From positions 1 through 5,555 of the forward strand of contig CAJBHN010000119.1 in assembly GCA_903952805.1 (NCBI GenBank): a DNA stretch of 5,555 nt, given 5' to 3'. The notes beneath the pieces are model-generated. The model was not told where the DNA came from. It was given only the letters and a program-made list of their open reading frames with translations, and did no database searches. Shown here piece after piece: positions 5,313-5,555 of the stretch (position 1 is its first letter; each line of letters begins with the position of its first letter). A program made the translations under genes and the position numbers. This DNA is from an uncultured Myxococcales bacterium. GTDB lineage: Bacteria > Myxococcota > UBA727 > VGSZ01.

Positions 5313-5555
5313 TGGCCGTCTTTCACCCCGCCACGGACCACGACCTGGCACTCTTCCGCGAGTTCGAGGGCTCCCTGGAGTACGTGGATGAGCGCTTGAG
5401 TGACCGCTCCGACGTCGTCTTCAACTGGACGATCGTGGGCGTCGAGCCCTGTGCAGGGGGAAAGCGCATGCTCCTCAACGAGCGCTCGAGCTGCGCGCTG
5501 GCGTGGGTGGTCGGTGACGGCGAGCGCTTCGGCCGCGTCGTCGCCGTCGACGCCG
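5312..5555 (+). CDS. N-terminal part of an unrecognised protein, cut by the window end
   Basis: The visible 81 residues begin MAVFHPATDHDLALFREFEG, followed by an acidic helix-like stretch, then NWTIVGVEPCAGGKRMLL and a beta-rich segment CALAWVVGDGERFGRVVAV. No signal peptide or membrane segment is visible in this part, so a soluble cytoplasmic protein is likely. About 90% of codons end in G or C, strong support for coding. GGGG at 5304-5307 sits 4 bases before ATG 5312, a close but usable ribosome-binding site. The frame stays open upstream to the TGA at 5147-5149. From about 5279 it remains coding-like (DVVLRLADRGL before the Met), so GTG 5246 or TTG 5309 could be the real start. Alternating charged helix and strands suggest a small alpha/beta domain, but I cannot assign a family. 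Confidence 0.7.
   Translation, partial: MAVFHPATDHDLALFREFEGSLEYVDERLSDRSDVVFNWTIVGVEPCAGGKRMLLNERSSCALAWVVGDGERFGRVVAVDA

Overview
The window reads as chromosomal DNA of a GC-rich Gram-negative bacterium, most likely a member of the Myxococcota or another former deltaproteobacterial lineage. This is inferred from strong third-position GC bias (about 90% in the clearest coding stretches), a very large lipoprotein with disulfide-type Cys repeats, and a Get3/ArsA-like ATPase of the two-gene type found in actinobacteria and myxobacteria. No rRNA, tRNA, insertion sequence or CRISPR array is visible. All supported genes lie on the plus strand.

Layout. Positions 1-110 are the 3' end of an upstream gene, possibly the partner subunit of the ATPase that follows. 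Positions 176-1315 encode a 379-residue ArsA/Get3-family ATPase. It resembles the B-type subunit (BagB/Rv3680-like), in which the signature lysine of the deviant Walker A loop is replaced (GSGGVGKTT). After a 138-base gap with a small hairpin and a possible -10 element, positions 1454-4165 encode a 903-residue lipoprotein. It has a lipobox cysteine, two four-Cys modules, a neutral/alkaline ceramidase-type catalytic domain with all expected zinc and nucleophile positions, and two beta-rich C-terminal domains. Positions 4279-4944 encode a 221-residue exported or membrane protein of unknown function, built around two long and unusually regular glycine zippers. Positions 4945-5311 are mostly non-coding-like and carry tandem hairpins; a possible 33-codon ORF at the end of this stretch overlaps the next start in a TGATG arrangement. 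From 5312 a well-biased but unrecognised gene runs off the window.

How they fit together. The ATPase would act in the cytoplasm, probably as a heterodimer handling hydrophobic or membrane proteins. The ceramidase-like lipoprotein would act at the cell surface or in the periplasm on N-acyl lipids. The glycine-zipper protein would sit in a membrane. A shared envelope theme is possible, but the gaps (138 and 113 bases) do not demand one operon and no shared pathway can be shown from sequence. The features most worth a second look are the ceramidase-like enzyme with its altered nucleophile motif, the glycine-zipper protein, and the unresolved 4945-5311 stretch.
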